A DNA stretch of 8,154 bases from an uncultured Prevotellaceae bacterium. Its GTDB lineage: Bacteria; Bacteroidota; Bacteroidia; Bacteroidales; Bacteroidaceae. The DNA is taken from assembly GCA_947306845.1 (NCBI GenBank), contig CAMZHP010000137.1, forward strand, positions 1 through 8,154. The letters are read 5' to 3'. A model generated the notes under the pieces. The model did no database searches and was not told the origin of the DNA. It saw nothing but the letters and a program-made list of their open reading frames with translations. Shown here one piece after another: positions 7,275-8,154 of this stretch (within the stretch, counting starts at the first letter, position 1; every line of letters starts with the position of its first letter). The position numbers and the translations under genes were made by a program.

Positions 7275-8154
7275 TTAGAACGATGTTTGAATTCCGAATG
7301 TGAACGAGGTACTGTTAGGATAGGCCCAGTTGGGGTTCTCCGGGTCAGAGCAGGTCAGGCTGCTACTCTTGATGGTGAGGAGGTTATGACCTGAGAAGTA
7401 AATGCGTGCGCTGCTCATCTTGAGTTTCTCGATGAAAGAGGCAGGCAGGTTGTAGCCAATCTGTACCTGGCGCAGTTTCGCATAGGAACCGTTCTCCACG
7501 AAGTAGCTGCTTGCCCTTCCTTCATTGCCAGTGTTGTTGGTGGTAAGTGCTGGTATGGTTGAACTGGTGTTGTCTTTTGTCCAGGCACCGAGCATGCGGT
7601 TACCCTTGTTGGAGCCGGCATCTGTGATGCTGTAGAAGTCGGTCTGGAATTTCTGGTTGTTGTAAACATCCTGTCCTGCCACTCCTTGCCAGAACATCGA
7701 GAAGTCGAAGTTCTTGTAGCTCAGGTCTACGTTGAGACCCCATGAGAAATTGGGCACGGGATTGAAGATCCAGGTTTGGTCATTCTCGTTGATCACACCG
7801 TTTCCGTCGAGGTCTGCATATTTGAGTCCGCCCACGCGAGCGTTCTCCTGTCCGCATGCCAGTACCTCCTCACGGCTTTGATAGAGTCCGTCGACCACAT
7901 ATCCCACGATGGAGCCATAAGGCTTCTTGGCCTCCACAAGATTCTGCTTGGAGGTATGCACATACGAGCCAGTGGTGGTCTCGGGCAGATAAGTCACCTT
8001 GTTGCGGAAGAAGTCGAGGTTGCCGTTGACATTGTACCTCAGACCATAAGAAGTAGTTCCGCGGTATCCAGCGGCGAACTCCATTCCCCAGTTCTGCAAA
8101 CTTGGTCCATTGAGCCAAGAAGCGCCACCCTCACCCATTGATCCGAGGTAGGCA
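7275..8154 (-). CDS. SusC/RagA TonB-dependent outer-membrane porin, C-terminal part
   Basis: This is the C-terminal part of a SusC-family TonB-dependent transporter, which imports oligosaccharides across the outer membrane with its SusD partner. The frame is open to the right edge, so the N-terminal signal peptide, carboxypeptidase-D-like extension, TonB box, plug and most of the barrel lie outside. The 292 residues visible begin in frame upstream of the internal Met at 8138, which is not the true start. They show alternating aromatic/polar beta-strands, the late SusC segments VGGLKYADLDGNG and NFSWGLNVDLSYKNFDFSMF, then SYAKLRQVQIGYNLP and IYFSGHNLLT. The last residue is Phe (FTFGIQTSF), the outer-membrane protein signal recognised by the BAM complex. 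An EF-hand-like acidic loop is described separately. SusC proteins are usually about 1000 residues, so about 30% is present. It is the first visible gene of the operon; the promoter is outside the window. Confidence 0.96.
   Translation of the reverse strand, partial: AYLGSMGEGGASWLNGPSLQNWGMEFAAGYRGTTSYGLRYNVNGNLDFFRNKVTYLPETTTGSYVHTSKQNLVEAKKPYGSIVGYVVDGLYQSREEVLACGQENARVGGLKYADLDGNGVINENDQTWIFNPVPNFSWGLNVDLSYKNFDFSMFWQGVAGQDVYNNQKFQTDFYSITDAGSNKGNRMLGAWTKDNTSSTIPALTTNNTGNEGRASSYFVENGSYAKLRQVQIGYNLPASFIEKLKMSSARIYFSGHNLLTIKSSSLTCSDPENPNWAYPNSTSFTFGIQTSF
7779..7814 (-). other. EF-hand-like acidic loop in SusC
   Basis: These codons encode DLDGNGVINEND, which follows the pattern DxDxNGxIxxxD of calcium-binding loops. 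Similar loops recur at this point of many SusC-family proteins, in an extracellular part of the barrel. Metal binding is plausible from the pattern but not demonstrated. Confidence 0.5.

Noticed and set aside
1..8154. Mobile elements, CRISPR arrays, tRNA or rRNA genes, defence systems.
   Set aside because: No transposase, array-like repeats, RNA-gene signatures or defence domains were seen. The window is fully explained by one metabolic locus.

Overview
The window is most of a fructan polysaccharide-utilisation locus (PUL) from a member of the Bacteroidales. Six genes lie head to tail on the minus strand. Reading in the direction of transcription (from the right edge leftward) they are: the 3' part of a SusC-type TonB-dependent outer-membrane porin, a SusD-type glycan-binding lipoprotein, a two-Fn3-plus-DUF4960 lipoprotein in the surface glycan-binding protein slot, a GH32 lipoprotein, a second GH32 enzyme with an ordinary signal peptide, and the 5' part of an MFS sugar permease. 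The SusC/SusD pair, the lipoprotein signals with acidic residues after the lipidated Cys, and a TAnnTTTG promoter element all point to Bacteroidota. The fairly G+C-rich codon usage would fit Prevotellaceae better than Bacteroides, but genus is only a guess.

Layout. Positions 7275-8154 hold the SusC C-terminal barrel, which runs off the right edge. SusD is at 5513-7252 (22 bp gap), the DUF4960 protein at 3960-5486 (26 bp gap) and the lipoprotein GH32 at 2403-3950 (9 bp gap). These four look like one transcript. A 219-bp A+T-rich gap (2184-2402) follows. It carries a probable internal promoter, short repeats and a roughly 120-nt leader. A second unit then holds the periplasmic-type GH32 (498-2183) and, 40 bp later, the MFS permease (1-457), which runs off the left edge.

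How the genes work together (inference from family knowledge). Fructan is held at the cell surface by SusD and the DUF4960 protein and cut there by the lipid-anchored GH32. Oligosaccharides pass through SusC/SusD into the periplasm, where the second GH32 releases fructose. The MFS protein carries the monosaccharide into the cytoplasm. Gene order and predicted compartments match the characterised levan PUL of Bacteroides thetaiotaomicron (BT1763-BT1762-BT1761-BT1760-BT1759-BT1758). A fructokinase and an HTCS sensor/regulator would be expected beyond the left edge. Levan versus inulin preference cannot be decided from this sequence.

I do not see an undescribed system. The points most worth a second look are a ThuA/glutamine-amidotransferase-like signature in the DUF4960 binding protein, the repeat-flanked internal promoter, and the surface/periplasm split of the two GH32 enzymes.
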